Assembly (NCBI GenBank): GCA_023129715.1
Contig: JAGMBO010000051.1
Span: 1 to 64,000 of the forward strand
Length of the DNA: 64,000 bases
Direction of reading: 5' to 3'
DNA from: Candidatus Eiseniibacteriota bacterium
GTDB taxonomy: Bacteria > Eisenbacteria > RBG-16-71-46 > CAIMUX01 > WJJG01
Position numbers and translations under genes: made by a program. The notes under the pieces are model-generated. The model made no database searches. It was not told the origin of the DNA and saw nothing but the letters and a program-made list of their open reading frames with translations. How positions within the stretch are numbered: position 1 is the first letter of the stretch; every line of letters starts with the position of its first letter. Positions 36,380 to 45,813 of the stretch are shown in pieces.

Positions 36380-36958
36380 TCATGGCAGCAGGATCATCTG
36401 GCGGCTCTGCTTGGTGCCTGGAGCTGTCAGATTGTAGAAATACACTCCGCCGGGGACCTTCTGCCCCGAATCATCCCGTCTGTCCCAGCGGACACTGTGG
36501 GCACCGGCGGCGCGTTCCTCATCCACCAGGGCGCGGATCCGGCGTCCGTCGACGCTGTAGATCTCCAGCTCCACTTGCCCCGCCTGGGGAAGCTCGAAGT
36601 CGATCCGCGTCTCGGGAGAGAAGGGATTGGGGCGATTCTGAAAGAGACGAACTGCACGAACAGCCGCAGCGATCTCCTCAGGGCTCTCGACGCCCGAGAA
36701 GCCCCAGAGAAACTCGATCTTCTCGATCTCATCACTCGAGAAGCGGTCGGTCCCGTATGACGACACCACAACGAGGCTGTCTCCCTCGAAGGCAAGGCGG
36801 GTGACCTCAACTACGGGATAGACGGAGCTCTCCCCTCCAAGCTGGCGCACGGCGAGCATGGGATCATCGGCCTCTGCTATACCTGGCACGAGCAGCAAAG
36901 CAAGCAGAGGAGCGGCAATCAGCAATGGGCACAGGGATTGCCCTCTTTCGCGTGGCAT
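36380..36958 (-). CDS. Small secreted protein with I-D-S-L-T-F-like segment and sorting module
   Basis: The start at 36958 (or the GTG three bases upstream) follows AAGGAGG. The 192-residue product has a signal peptide (hydrophobic residues 11-27). A short domain with F-S-S-D-E-I-E-K-I-E-F follows, related to the I-D-S-L-T-F block. Then comes the complete sorting module: F-Q-N-R-P-N-P-F, I-Y-S-V-D-G-R-R-I and V-P-G-G-V-Y-F-Y. It is nearly the minimum cargo for this signal, so it is useful for defining the module. It lies 69 bases after the Cys-rich protein's start on the same strand. Confidence 0.72.
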   Translation of the reverse strand: MPRERGQSLCPLLIAAPLLALLLVPGIAEADDPMLAVRQLGGESSVYPVVEVTRLAFEGDSLVVVSSYGTDRFSSDEIEKIEFLWGFSGVESPEEIAAAVRAVRLFQNRPNPFSPETRIDFELPQAGQVELEIYSVDGRRIRALVDEERAAGAHSVRWDRRDDSGQKVPGGVYFYNLTAPGTKQSRQMILLP

Positions 36959-37109
36959 CACAGTCAACCTCCTTCCGACAAGGCACTGCCTTAACTCGTA
37001 GTTGTGAAGGCGATTATAGCAGATTCGGGACACGCCGTGGCGGGGCGTCTGCCGAAGACTCCAGTAGGCTTATCCCACAGTATTTCACATACGGCCCAGC
37101 TATTCGCAT

Positions 37110-37139
37110 TCCCTCCTCTCGCCCCCCGAGACGAGGAGG
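37110..37139. repeat. C-loop hairpin, identical 15-base core to copy B
   Basis: TCTCGCCCCCCGAGA at 37117-37131 is identical to 34908-34922. Here the stem can extend on both sides with CCTCC/GGAGG and a three-base bulge. It lies in the 36959-37335 gap, which otherwise shows no gene. It might be a transcription end or a piece of the dispersed element. Confidence 0.5.
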
Positions 37140-37335
37140 TACGTCTCCCCGCCTCCTCACAGCCTCCTGGATGTCGCGCTCCATACTCCAGGCGCATCTG
37201 CCAATGACGCCACCATGGAAACGAGGACCCGGGGAACGATGTTGTAGGCCAAGGAGCACCACGGGATCACGGCCGGGCAGCAGGGGATGACGCTCCTCCC
37301 GTCCCGTCCGGACGACGGCGCGGCTGAAACGCCAT

Positions 37336-40300
37336 TCACTTCACCAGGACCACGCGCCCGATGTCCCCCTGTCCGACCCCGCACACTCCGCACGCGTAAA
37401 CCCCCGAAGCCAGTTCCCGCGCCGCGTCGTCCCGGCCATCCCACGCCACGGCGTGCACTCCGCCCCGCCGCCACTCGGCGTCGATGAGCGTGCGCACGCA
37501 CCGTCCGGACACGTCGAAAACCTTCACGGTCACGACGCCAGCGCGCTGCAACGTGAAGGCGATCTGCGCCCGGGCATTGAATGGATTCGGTGCCGCGGAA
37601 AGCAGGCGGACTAGGCCGGCGTCGGGTCGGCCGTCGCGACTCGCGCCGCTGGTAACACTGTAGTCCGCCCCGGCCGACGGTTCCGGCATCCAGATCTCGC
37701 GCTCCGGCCAATCGCTGACCGTCACCTCAGAGAAGACCTGCAGTTCGCTCAAACCCAGCCCGCAGCCCGAGAGCGGCTCGCAACAGAAGCGCACGAACCG
37801 CGCGGTGGCCGGCGTGTCCAACACCAGCCAGAACGGGAACGACAGGCGGCCTCCGGCAGGCAAGGCGGCGAGGTCGGACGAGCGGTCGGATTCCCAGCCC
37901 AGCCAATCGCCGAGTGGGCACCAGAGGTCGTCGTGGGTGATCTCGCCCAGGGGTGTGAAATCGACGCCGTCATCGGAGCCGAGGACGCCGATGCGGCCGG
38001 CGTGACCGTAGTCGCCGTCGGGCTGGTGAGAGGTGACGCGCACCGCCTGGAAGGTCCGCCGCTGTCCCAGGTCGACATCGACGATCACCGGCTCGTCGCC
38101 CGTCCACAGGGCGCTCTGTTCCTGGACGTGGTTGGAGTACTTCCCGAGCTCGGTCGGCGGCACGAGGCAACCGTTGGTCAACTCGCCACCGTCGTCGGGA
38201 TTGGCGGGGTCGCCCGCGCGGGAGACAGTATACGGCGCCGCGTAGGCCAGATTGTCCAACCACGCGAAGCCGATGCGTCGCTTGTCGTAGCCGCCGGTCG
38301 AGCCGACGTCTTCCCCGTCGCTGTAGCCATACTGGACGGCTCCGCCCTCGGGACCGTAACCCTCGAGGTTCACGCGCACCCAGTTCATCGTTGGCTCGCG
38401 CATACCGCCGACGTTGATCTGCCAAACCTCGTCGGCCGCCATCGCCAGAAAGGTGTGCGTGCGCTCGACGTTGCCATCGACGCGGTGTTCGGTCCAGCAG
38501 TAGGTGACCTCCACCGGTTGCGTGACGGCGTCACGCGGCTCGTACTCGACAGTCATCAGCGCGTCCTGCACGCCGGTGCTGGCGTAGCTCGAGTCGTGGC
38601 ACGACTGGAAGCGGTACCGCAACCACACCTCGCCCGCGCCAGACGGCAGCTCAGTCACCTCGGCATAGAGCCGGCCATCCCAGGTGGGGCTTGTCGCGTG
38701 GTCGAAGAAACCGCCAACGGTGAAGGTCTCCCCATCGAAAGCGTGCGAGAGGTCGACGAAATCTTCAACGGTGCTCGCGCGCGCCAGGAAGCTGCCGCCG
38801 TACTCCAAGCGCGTGATGTCGGTGGGCGTGGTGAGATGCCAGGTGACGTGGGCCGACAGGCCCCCCTGAAGGGGACGCAGGACCGCCTGCAAGAAGGCGT
38901 CGGCCTCCTCGTGCGCGGAAACATTGTCCCAGGAGTCGGCGGTCTCCTGGTACCGGGGCACCGGTCCGTCCTGGTGAAGCGCCGGCCACAGAACAACCGA
39001 CTCGGCCTGCTCGCCGCGGTAGAGGCGCACGCGGTTCGCGCCGCGCTGCAGGCCCGGCAGCGCTAGACGGTTGACCTGCGTGACCGTCTCGATAGTCACC
39101 GCCTCCAGCCCGCAGTCGCGGCCGTCGCTCGCCGCCGTCATGTCGAAACGCACGAGGTACTCCCAGGCGCCCCCCAGCAATTCGGCCCCCAGCGCCACCT
39201 CGGCACACACAGTTCCGATGCCGTCGGCCGCCCACACCTCTTGCCACTGCAGGCCTGCGTCCCGCGAGACGCTCAGCCGCAAGTCGTCGGCCACAGAGGA
39301 CCGCACGCCCTCCAGCGTTACTCGCCCGCTGGTAATCACGTTGGCGCCGTAGACCTTGAAGGTCAGCGACGCCTCCTCGCCCGCCACGGCCGGGTGCACG
39401 CCGGGCCCGCCGCCGCCGTCCTCGCTGCGATGGAGCGTCCCCTGCTCATCGTACATCGACAGGCGGTAAGCCACCGACTGCAGGCCTGGCGTGAAGACCC
39501 AGTGCCCGTTGCCCCGCATGTCGCCGGCGGGGGTCATGTCGTCTGGGTCGATGTCGTACGTCGATGGCCGGTAGTAGTCAATGGTCTCGCCCAGGTGTTG
39601 CCAGTGACGCGTGTAGTGCTCCCCGCGGCGTAGGTGCAGCCGGTAGCGCCACCCATGCCGCACGTGCGTGTAGTACGTCTCCACCGCAAAGCCGTCGACA
39701 TACGCCTCCGCCCCTCTGCGCAGAGTGCGCGTGTTCAGCACCGGGTTATCTGCCGCGACGCGGTAGCCCCAGGGATAGTTCGATTCCGGCTGGTCGGGGT
39801 TGACTGGGTTGCTACCACACTCCGGTGCGAAGTTGTACATGTAGTGGTGCCCCGCCACTGGCCCGGTCTCGCCCAGAAACTCCGCCAGCGGACTGGTGTG
39901 CGGCGCGGCCACGTCGGCTGCCGACGCCACGACGCCCGTGCTGTCGAAGCAGAAGATGTTCATGGAGGCGTCGAACAGGTGCCAGGTTGCGCCAGCATCC
40001 CAACTTACCTCGTAGACGCTGTGGCCACCCAGTTCCAGGTAGCGGGCGCGCCAGTCGCCGCCGATGCCGTCGATCAGCGACTGCTGATACCCCGCGACGT
40101 AACCGCAGAACGTGTTGGCGTAACTGTTGAAGAACAGGATCGGATCCCAGATGCCGCGCCCATCCTCGCGCGTGGCGTGGGTTTGCCGCCGATTGCGCAC
40201 CCCCCAGCGCCACAGGGCGATCGCTTGGTCCTGCGGATTGTCCCACAGCGGCAGCACCGTCTGCAGGTAGGACTCGCGGGTTGTGTAGTCGGGGTTGCTG

Positions 40301-40425
40301 TCGCTGTAGAGGTGAAGGTTGTAAACCGCGGCGGGCGCCGGCCGGGGGGCCAGGAAGGCGGCGAACATGATCGCGAGCAACGGGACAATTGCGCAACGGC
40401 CGAGGTGTTGCATACAACTATACAT
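37336..40425 (-). CDS. Secreted transglutaminase-like protein with discoidin-like domain and sorting module
   Basis: The 1029-residue protein has a signal peptide (residues 1-32, ending A-P-A-A). Residues about 60-165 look like a papain-fold transglutaminase core: F-C-G-Y-V-A (candidate Cys), G-G-H-S-V-Y-E-V (His) and W-H-L-F-D (Asp). That would allow peptide cross-linking or cleavage, but the match is by motif only. A long beta region follows. Residues about 780-900 resemble an F5/8 discoidin domain (L-G-Q-R-R-T-F-Q-A-V-R-V-T-S-H). The final module has A-A-P-N-P-F-N-A-R, F-D-V-S-G-R-C-V and A-S-G-V-Y-A. The ribosome site before the ATG is weak. Confidence 0.75.
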   Translation of the reverse strand: MYSCMQHLGRCAIVPLLAIMFAAFLAPRPAPAAVYNLHLYSDSNPDYTTRESYLQTVLPLWDNPQDQAIALWRWGVRNRRQTHATREDGRGIWDPILFFNSYANTFCGYVAGYQQSLIDGIGGDWRARYLELGGHSVYEVSWDAGATWHLFDASMNIFCFDSTGVVASAADVAAPHTSPLAEFLGETGPVAGHHYMYNFAPECGSNPVNPDQPESNYPWGYRVAADNPVLNTRTLRRGAEAYVDGFAVETYYTHVRHGWRYRLHLRRGEHYTRHWQHLGETIDYYRPSTYDIDPDDMTPAGDMRGNGHWVFTPGLQSVAYRLSMYDEQGTLHRSEDGGGGPGVHPAVAGEEASLTFKVYGANVITSGRVTLEGVRSSVADDLRLSVSRDAGLQWQEVWAADGIGTVCAEVALGAELLGGAWEYLVRFDMTAASDGRDCGLEAVTIETVTQVNRLALPGLQRGANRVRLYRGEQAESVVLWPALHQDGPVPRYQETADSWDNVSAHEEADAFLQAVLRPLQGGLSAHVTWHLTTPTDITRLEYGGSFLARASTVEDFVDLSHAFDGETFTVGGFFDHATSPTWDGRLYAEVTELPSGAGEVWLRYRFQSCHDSSYASTGVQDALMTVEYEPRDAVTQPVEVTYCWTEHRVDGNVERTHTFLAMAADEVWQINVGGMREPTMNWVRVNLEGYGPEGGAVQYGYSDGEDVGSTGGYDKRRIGFAWLDNLAYAAPYTVSRAGDPANPDDGGELTNGCLVPPTELGKYSNHVQEQSALWTGDEPVIVDVDLGQRRTFQAVRVTSHQPDGDYGHAGRIGVLGSDDGVDFTPLGEITHDDLWCPLGDWLGWESDRSSDLAALPAGGRLSFPFWLVLDTPATARFVRFCCEPLSGCGLGLSELQVFSEVTVSDWPEREIWMPEPSAGADYSVTSGASRDGRPDAGLVRLLSAAPNPFNARAQIAFTLQRAGVVTVKVFDVSGRCVRTLIDAEWRRGGVHAVAWDGRDDAARELASGVYACGVCGVGQGDIGRVVLVK

Positions 40426-40978
40426 ATCATAGATGGGGACATGCTGGGCATGGAACTTCCAGCAAGCCTCAGTCTGCTAACGGCGGTGGTCTCGGTGGTG
40501 AGGGGCTCTGAGTCCCGAGAGCTTCAGCGTCCCTCAACTGCTGGAGTTGCTCGGGCCAGAAGGCCGGCTGGATCGAAGCGCCGACCTGCACTGGACAGGC
40601 TCGCTCAGTGTTGCAGCCGCGCAGCAATGCCGGGAACTTGTCCGTCTGAGTGGAAGGAATGAAGGGCCGCACAGCCCGCCGTGGAGATTCCCGTCCATGG
40701 GACACCTGACAATCTCTTGTGTTCCTCTCCCCGGACCAGAGCCAGCAGCACAAACGGGCTGGCGGTTTGGATCTTAGCACAAGTGACGCCGAGCGCAGCG
40801 AAGGATGTTTTGCGGGATAGTGGGAATGCGCATCTTCCTGGAAGCCATAGGATTGTGCGTCCCGAGGTTCGAATCGGTAGACCCGATTGCAGTTGGAATG
40901 AGCATGGGCGGCTCCCGGTTGCACTGGAGATGTGCCAAGAGGTCGAAAAGACCTTCGGGACCCACAGGCGGTCAGACA
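40426..40978. other. Intergenic region without a supported gene
   Basis: The 553 bases separate two same-strand secreted-protein genes. A plus-strand frame at about 40490-40770 reads without stops, with helical-looking text (V-P-Q-L-L-E-L-L-G-P-E-G). It has no start context and matches no family I know. It may be an old gene fragment. Confidence 0.35.
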
Positions 40979-41902
40979 CTAGCGCACGAAGACAATCCGG
41001 TGCGCCTCGCTGTAGCTTCCTGCCTCGAGTCGATAGAAGTACGCCCCCGAGACAAGAGGCCGCCCCGCGTCATCCCTGCCGTCCCAGGACACTTCGTGCA
41101 ACCCCGGGGCCATCGGCCGGCTGAGCAGCGTTGTGACCGGGGTCCCGTCCACTGCGAAGATCATCAGTCTCACCGGAACGGACCTGACCAAGTCGAACCG
41201 GATACTCATGGCAGGATTGCATGGATTCGGCCAGCTCTGCACCAGTCTGACGCAGGACGCGGGATCGGAGACCAAGAACTCCTCGTCATCAGTCGCCATC
41301 GCGCAATCCACTTGGCGGTAGATGACGTGGACGACCCAATCCCCAGTCACGCCCAGGGCGCAGGCGTCGTACCATCCACCGGGAATAGCGAAAACGACGT
41401 TCTTGCCCGCCTGACATCCGTTGCCGTCGTGGACCATACTCGAAGCGTAGGGATCGCCCGCATTGCTGACGAGGAACTCGAGCGTGACGGTGAATGGGCC
41501 GGAATCGATGATGACCGCCCCGGGCAGCGGCTCGAAGTCGAACTCGTTGATGAAGCCATCGGAGAATAGGGGGCCGGGAAAGGAAAAGATCGGAGTGCCC
41601 GGATCCGGAAGTCCGCTGTCGTACACATGGATGGCTTCTGCGAGCTGCTGGGGGTTCGATTGGTACAGCGATCCCCAGCCGATGCCGACTCGCAGGATCT
41701 CGATCGGGTAGTGATCACTGACGGCCTCGAAAACCGATCCCCCCTCTTCGCCAGCCACAAAGCAGGGGCACACGACGCTGCCCCCACCGGTGTAGTGCTG
41801 AAGTGGAGGTTCCTCTGGACATTCCTGGGCCGTAACTGGAGACCCGGTCAAGACCAGCGCCGGAAGGCAAGCGACGACGAATACCCATTTCGCTCTTCTC
41901 AT
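40979..41902 (-). CDS. Secreted protein with sorting module
   Basis: The 307-residue product starts at an ATG with GGGAGGG five bases upstream and has a signal peptide ending V-T-A-Q (residue 25). The middle 170 residues are beta-rich, with paired Cys (V-V-C-P-C-F) and a repeated G-I-G-W-G motif. I do not recognise the family. The C-terminal module is clear: S-W-P-N-P-C-N-P, F-A-V-D-G-T-P-V and V-S-G-A-Y-F-Y-R-L. It is the last exported-protein gene before the integration hotspot. Confidence 0.75.
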   Translation of the reverse strand: MRRAKWVFVVACLPALVLTGSPVTAQECPEEPPLQHYTGGGSVVCPCFVAGEEGGSVFEAVSDHYPIEILRVGIGWGSLYQSNPQQLAEAIHVYDSGLPDPGTPIFSFPGPLFSDGFINEFDFEPLPGAVIIDSGPFTVTLEFLVSNAGDPYASSMVHDGNGCQAGKNVVFAIPGGWYDACALGVTGDWVVHVIYRQVDCAMATDDEEFLVSDPASCVRLVQSWPNPCNPAMSIRFDLVRSVPVRLMIFAVDGTPVTTLLSRPMAPGLHEVSWDGRDDAGRPLVSGAYFYRLEAGSYSEAHRIVFVR

Positions 41903-42271
41903 GGCTTCCCTCCCAAAGTCCGTGTCCTCAGTCGGACACGTAGATCACATCCCATGGAGGACCAGCGACTACACTCCGCTTTTATCATACCACGATCTGG
42001 GATTCGGCCGGAGCAGGAAGCCGCCGTCTTGGCCCCCGAGGGGAACGAGGGGCAATTGCCGTGCTCTGCGGGGAAACGGGAAACCATCGGACCTCAAGCC
42101 GCTGAATCTGGGCCCATCAGGTCACATGCCGCCTGACGACTTCCTCGACCTGGCCGGGCAAGGCGCAATGATGGCGGCGGATGCGGGTCTCGAGATGCAC
42201 AGCCAACTCAGCGAAATCTCGGACGGCCCTACTACCTTGCGCGCACCGCCATTGATACTTTGGCGTTCATG

Positions 42272-42309
42272 GAACTGCCCTTCGAGCGCGAGAGCTCGGA
42301 GGGCAGTTC
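42272..42309. terminator. Long hairpin beside the leftmost att repeat
   Basis: GAACTGCCCTTCGAGC pairs with GCTCGGAGGGCAGTTC across a six-base loop (GCGAGA), with only one mismatch in 16 pairs. It lies 13 bases left of the ssrA-like repeat at 42323, where the native terminator of a minus-strand ssrA gene would be. There is no T-run after the stem. A terminator is the likeliest reading; a recombination-site structure is the alternative. Confidence 0.45.
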
Positions 42310-42322
42310 GAGTTCACTGCGA

Positions 42323-42348
42323 CTGTGGAGGCGGCGGGAATCGAACCC
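42323..42348 (-). repeat. att repeat 1: 3' end of ssrA (tmRNA)-like gene
   Basis: On the minus strand this reads as a T-arm plus acceptor 3' strand (GGTTCGATTCCCGCC followed by GCCTCCA). That is the usual 3' end of tmRNA, whose acceptor pairs with GGGGGCG. All 26 bases recur at 57217, and 23 of them at 45483. No upstream part of a tmRNA follows, so this is only the identity segment left by integration. A serine-type tRNA end is a weaker alternative. Confidence 0.75.
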
Positions 42349-42746
42349 AATTTGGGCAGAAACTCTAACCGGCAATTGGCGTGCGACTTCCAGCGTTACT
42401 GGGTTTGACTCCAGGAGTTACAGCTGCACAATGAGTGCTCCTGAGTCTACGTGAGTGAACAGGAATCGACCCCAGTCGTGGAGACATCTTGGAGACGACT
42501 GGGTCCACACTAGTCTCGCGCACTCGGCAAAGCACATTCATGAGGCAAGTTAGGTAGTCCGACGGTCCTGCAGAGAGCCCTACCAATACCCAGTCTACGA
42601 GCAGGAGGAGCCCCCGGATCGTAAGCCTCTGCTGATTGAGGACCGTACCTAAGGACGTCGAGTTCAATCGGCAATCCAGCAGGTGACACTCCAGCAGGGA
42701 ATCTCTAGACTGGTGTCAAGTGCGGTCTCAATCGGCCGGGGGCGTC

Positions 42747-45290
42747 ATGATCGGCGAGACCATTTCCCACTATCGGATCCTCAAGAAGATCGGCGAGGGA
42801 GGCATGGGCGAAGTCTATGCCGCCGAGGACACCGACCTTGAACGCAGGATCGCGCTCAAGGTGCTTCCGGCCTCCATTCGTGCTGACCCAGACATGCTGG
42901 ATCGGTTTCGCAAAGAAGCCAAGGCCATCGCAGCCTTAGACCACCCAAACATCGTGACGATCCACTCCGTGGAGGAATCTGACGGTGTGTGTTTCTTCAC
43001 CATGGAACTCCTGGAGGGCAACACCCTGGGCGAGTGGATTCCATCCAGCGGCTTGCCACTCGAGGAGTTCTTCGAGCTGGCCATTCCCTTGGTTGACGCC
43101 GTGCGTGCTGCTCATGAGCGCGGCGTGACGCATCGCGATCTGAAGCCTGGAAACATCATGGTGACGCGCGATGGGCGAGTGAAGGTGCTCGATTTCGGGC
43201 TGGCGAAGACCGTCGCGCCAAGCGCCATGATCGATGCCCCGCATGCACCCACTGAATTCCTGACCGAACCCGGGATCATCGCGGGGACGGTCCCTTACAT
43301 GTCTCCCGAGCAACTCCAAGGCAAGCCCCTTGATTCGCGGTCCGACATATTCTCGTTGGGGATCATCCTCTTTGAAATGGCAACGAGCCGGCGACCATTC
43401 CGCGCGGGATCACCGGCGGAAACCGTGTCATCGATCCTTCGGGATGTGCCGGACGCGGTTCGCGATCTCAGATCCGAGCTTGCCCCCCAGCTCGGCAGAA
43501 TCATTGATCGCTGTCTGGAAAAGGATCCGAAGGGCCGCTTTCAGACCGCGCACGATCTTGGATGCGCCCTCGAGGATCTGCGCGATGAAACGGCGAAGGG
43601 ATCTCGCCCGGGGACGGCCATGTCCTCGCGCAGCGTAGCGCGAACGGCCGGTCGGCAGATGATCGTGGTCCTGCCTTTCGAGAACCTGGGTGAGCCGGAA
43701 GACAGATACTTGGCAGATGGAATCAGCGAGGAGATCACGAGTCGACTCGCAGCGATCAGTGGACTCGGCGTGATCTCGCGGACGAGCGCCTTTCAGTACG
43801 AGACAAAGGGCAAGACGGTCAAAGAGATCGGGAGAGGACTCGGGGTCGACTTCCTCCTGGAGGGAACGGTCCGCTGGGATCGACAAGATGGCGGCCTGAT
43901 TCGAGTTCGTATTACGCCACAGCTCATCCGTGTGGCCGATGACATCCACCTTTGGTCCGACCGATACGATCGCGTGCTGGAGGACGTCTTCGCCGTCCAA
44001 ACGGAAATCGCCAAGGAGGTCATCGAGAGACTCGGAGCCACTATCCTCGAGTCCGAGAAGGAAGGTTTGCAGGCGAAACCGACCGAGAACATGGTTGCCT
44101 ATCAAGCCTATGTTCGGGGTCGGGAGTGGTTGAACAGGGCGGACCTAGCCGCCGAGCAATACAAGCAGGCCGTGCTGATGCTAGAGCAGGCCGTGGGGTT
44201 GGATTCATCTTTCGCCCTGGCTTATGTAGATCTCGCTGAGGCCCACCTATGCCTGTATTTCTATGGTTTTGATCGCTCTGACGCTCGGTTGCGCGAGGCC
44301 AAGGAGGCGGTGGATCGCGCCCTGGCGCTCCAACCCGACCTCCCAGCGGCCCATCTCGTTCTGGGCTATTACCACTACCGAGGTCATCTAGACTACGACC
44401 GCGCACTGAAGGAGTTCTCCGTGGCCTCCCAGGGTCTGCCGAATGACCCTACGTTGCTCGCCAATGTCGCGTACATATGGCGTCGCCAGGGACTCATGGA
44501 GCAGGCTCAGGTGAATCTCGAACAGGCAGCCGAGCTGAGCCCGCAGGATTTCCAACTCCTGTGTCAGCTCGGCATGACGTACACGGACATGCGGAGGTTC
44601 TCTGAGGCCATTGAGCGGTTTGAACGATCGATCTCCGTCCAGCCGGATCAGCAGCCTGCCTACCTCTATGAAGCGGCGGCCCACTGGGGCGCCGGCAATG
44701 CGGCTGCGGCGCGATCGACTCTGGAGCGGGTGCCCGACCGACAGACACCCTCTCTCGTCTGGTTCTGGTACATGCAGGAAATGATAGAACGAAACTACCA
44801 GGAGGCAGTGGCCAGACTATCGGAGCATCCTCGAAAGATCATAGAGCTGCAGTACTGGTTCCACCCCAAGGATCTCCTGGCCGGGATTGCCTATCGGCAC
44901 ATGGACGAGCTGGAGCGTGCCCGGCGACACTTCGAGCGGGCGCTGCCCTTGATGGAGAGGGCCGCCGCAGAGCACCCGGACGATCCACGGGTCCGCAGCT
45001 CCTACGGCCGAACGCTGGCCGAGCTCGGCCGCAAGGAAGCGGCAATCCGGGAAGCGAAAGAGGCTAGCGAGATCTGTCCCGTTTCCCGGGATGCAATCAT
45101 GGGTCCAAACTGGATTGTGGAGCTTGCGAGGTCTTATGTAGCCATCGGCGAATCCGAGGCTGCCCTAGATCAAATCGAATATGTGCTCTCAATCCCATGC
45201 TGGCTTTCCGTGCCATTTCTCAAGCTAGATCCAGACTGGGATCCACTCCGCGGACACCCGCGCTACGAGCGCATTATTGCGTCGTCCTGA
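42747..45290 (+). CDS. Ser/Thr protein kinase with TolB-like and TPR domains
   Basis: The start at 42747 follows a GGGGG stretch and gives 847 residues. Residues 8-275 are a Hanks-type kinase: glycine loop G-E-G-G-M-G-E-V, A-L-K-V, H-R-D-L-K-P-G-N, D-F-G-L-A and S-P-E-Q. Residues about 310-430 are a TolB/FlgO-like domain (V-V-L-P-F-E-N-L-G, then L-L-E-G-T-V-R, then I-H-L-W-S-D-R-Y-D-R). The rest is about eight TPR units. No membrane segment is seen, so it is probably cytosolic and scaffolds a signalling complex. This architecture is common in metagenomic phyla related to this one. It is the only gene between att repeats 1 and 2. Confidence 0.88.
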   Translation: MIGETISHYRILKKIGEGGMGEVYAAEDTDLERRIALKVLPASIRADPDMLDRFRKEAKAIAALDHPNIVTIHSVEESDGVCFFTMELLEGNTLGEWIPSSGLPLEEFFELAIPLVDAVRAAHERGVTHRDLKPGNIMVTRDGRVKVLDFGLAKTVAPSAMIDAPHAPTEFLTEPGIIAGTVPYMSPEQLQGKPLDSRSDIFSLGIILFEMATSRRPFRAGSPAETVSSILRDVPDAVRDLRSELAPQLGRIIDRCLEKDPKGRFQTAHDLGCALEDLRDETAKGSRPGTAMSSRSVARTAGRQMIVVLPFENLGEPEDRYLADGISEEITSRLAAISGLGVISRTSAFQYETKGKTVKEIGRGLGVDFLLEGTVRWDRQDGGLIRVRITPQLIRVADDIHLWSDRYDRVLEDVFAVQTEIAKEVIERLGATILESEKEGLQAKPTENMVAYQAYVRGREWLNRADLAAEQYKQAVLMLEQAVGLDSSFALAYVDLAEAHLCLYFYGFDRSDARLREAKEAVDRALALQPDLPAAHLVLGYYHYRGHLDYDRALKEFSVASQGLPNDPTLLANVAYIWRRQGLMEQAQVNLEQAAELSPQDFQLLCQLGMTYTDMRRFSEAIERFERSISVQPDQQPAYLYEAAAHWGAGNAAAARSTLERVPDRQTPSLVWFWYMQEMIERNYQEAVARLSEHPRKIIELQYWFHPKDLLAGIAYRHMDELERARRHFERALPLMERAAAEHPDDPRVRSSYGRTLAELGRKEAAIREAKEASEICPVSRDAIMGPNWIVELARSYVAIGESEAALDQIEYVLSIPCWLSVPFLKLDPDWDPLRGHPRYERIIASS

Positions 45291-45482
45291 GATCATCAAG
45301 TCTCAACTCAGACGGCCGGAGTCCGCGCCCCGATGAGCCGTGCGGCCGGTGGTTCTTGTGGTCCAGCCTAGAAGGAGGCGGCGATGGAGCTTCTGGAACA
45401 CTCAGGGGCCCGCAGCCAACGAGGCAGCATTGGCATCGGCAAAGAGGTACTTCCCCAACTCATTGAGGAGTAATCGGCTAAC

Positions 45483-45505
45483 CTGTGGAGGCGGCGGGAA
45501 TCGAA
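45483..45505 (-). repeat. att repeat 2: 3' end of ssrA-like gene
   Basis: Twenty-three bases are identical to the repeats at 42323 and 57217 and then diverge (AATCTG instead of AACCC). The flank to its right is unlike the right flanks of repeats 1 and 3. The 45291-45482 stretch before it has no gene. Confidence 0.7.
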
Positions 45506-45692
45506 TCTGCAACCTACAAGAAAACAAGGGGTTACAGAACCAGAACACTTCCGGTACAGGTCCCGAACAGAAACGGACAGAAGTCGACACCGGGCCCGAA
45601 GATACCCCCCCCGACTCTGCGCAAACACTAACAGAATCCGGACAGAAGCGACGCTCTCTCGAACACCAACGGTGTGCCGAATGCGTGCCAGG

Positions 45693-45813
45693 CAATCTCC
45701 TGCCTGCTGACGTCCCGCCGGCCGTCGCTTCCGCCCTCCGCCACTGGCGCGATCTTCCCCGCCATATCCGTTCTGCCGTCGAGACCCTGCTGACGGGCGA
45801 CACGCCGGAATAG
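45693..45813 (+). pseudogene. Fragment duplicated beside the recombinase: integrase-tail and L-P-R-H-I-R peptide
   Basis: The frame through att repeat 2 contains C-A-E-C-V-P, found in the tail of the recombinase near 57130, then P-P-A-V-A-S-A-L-R-H-W and L-P-R-H-I-R-S-A-V-E-T-L-L-T-G-D. The second part recurs at 55455-55560 with roughly 75% base identity. It looks like a leftover end of an older integrated element. Confidence 0.5.

Noticed and set aside
42323-42470. Complete tRNA or tmRNA gene at the first att repeat
   Set aside because: Only the T-arm and acceptor 3' strand are present. There is no matching 5' acceptor strand, D-arm, anticodon or tag frame in the flanking bases.
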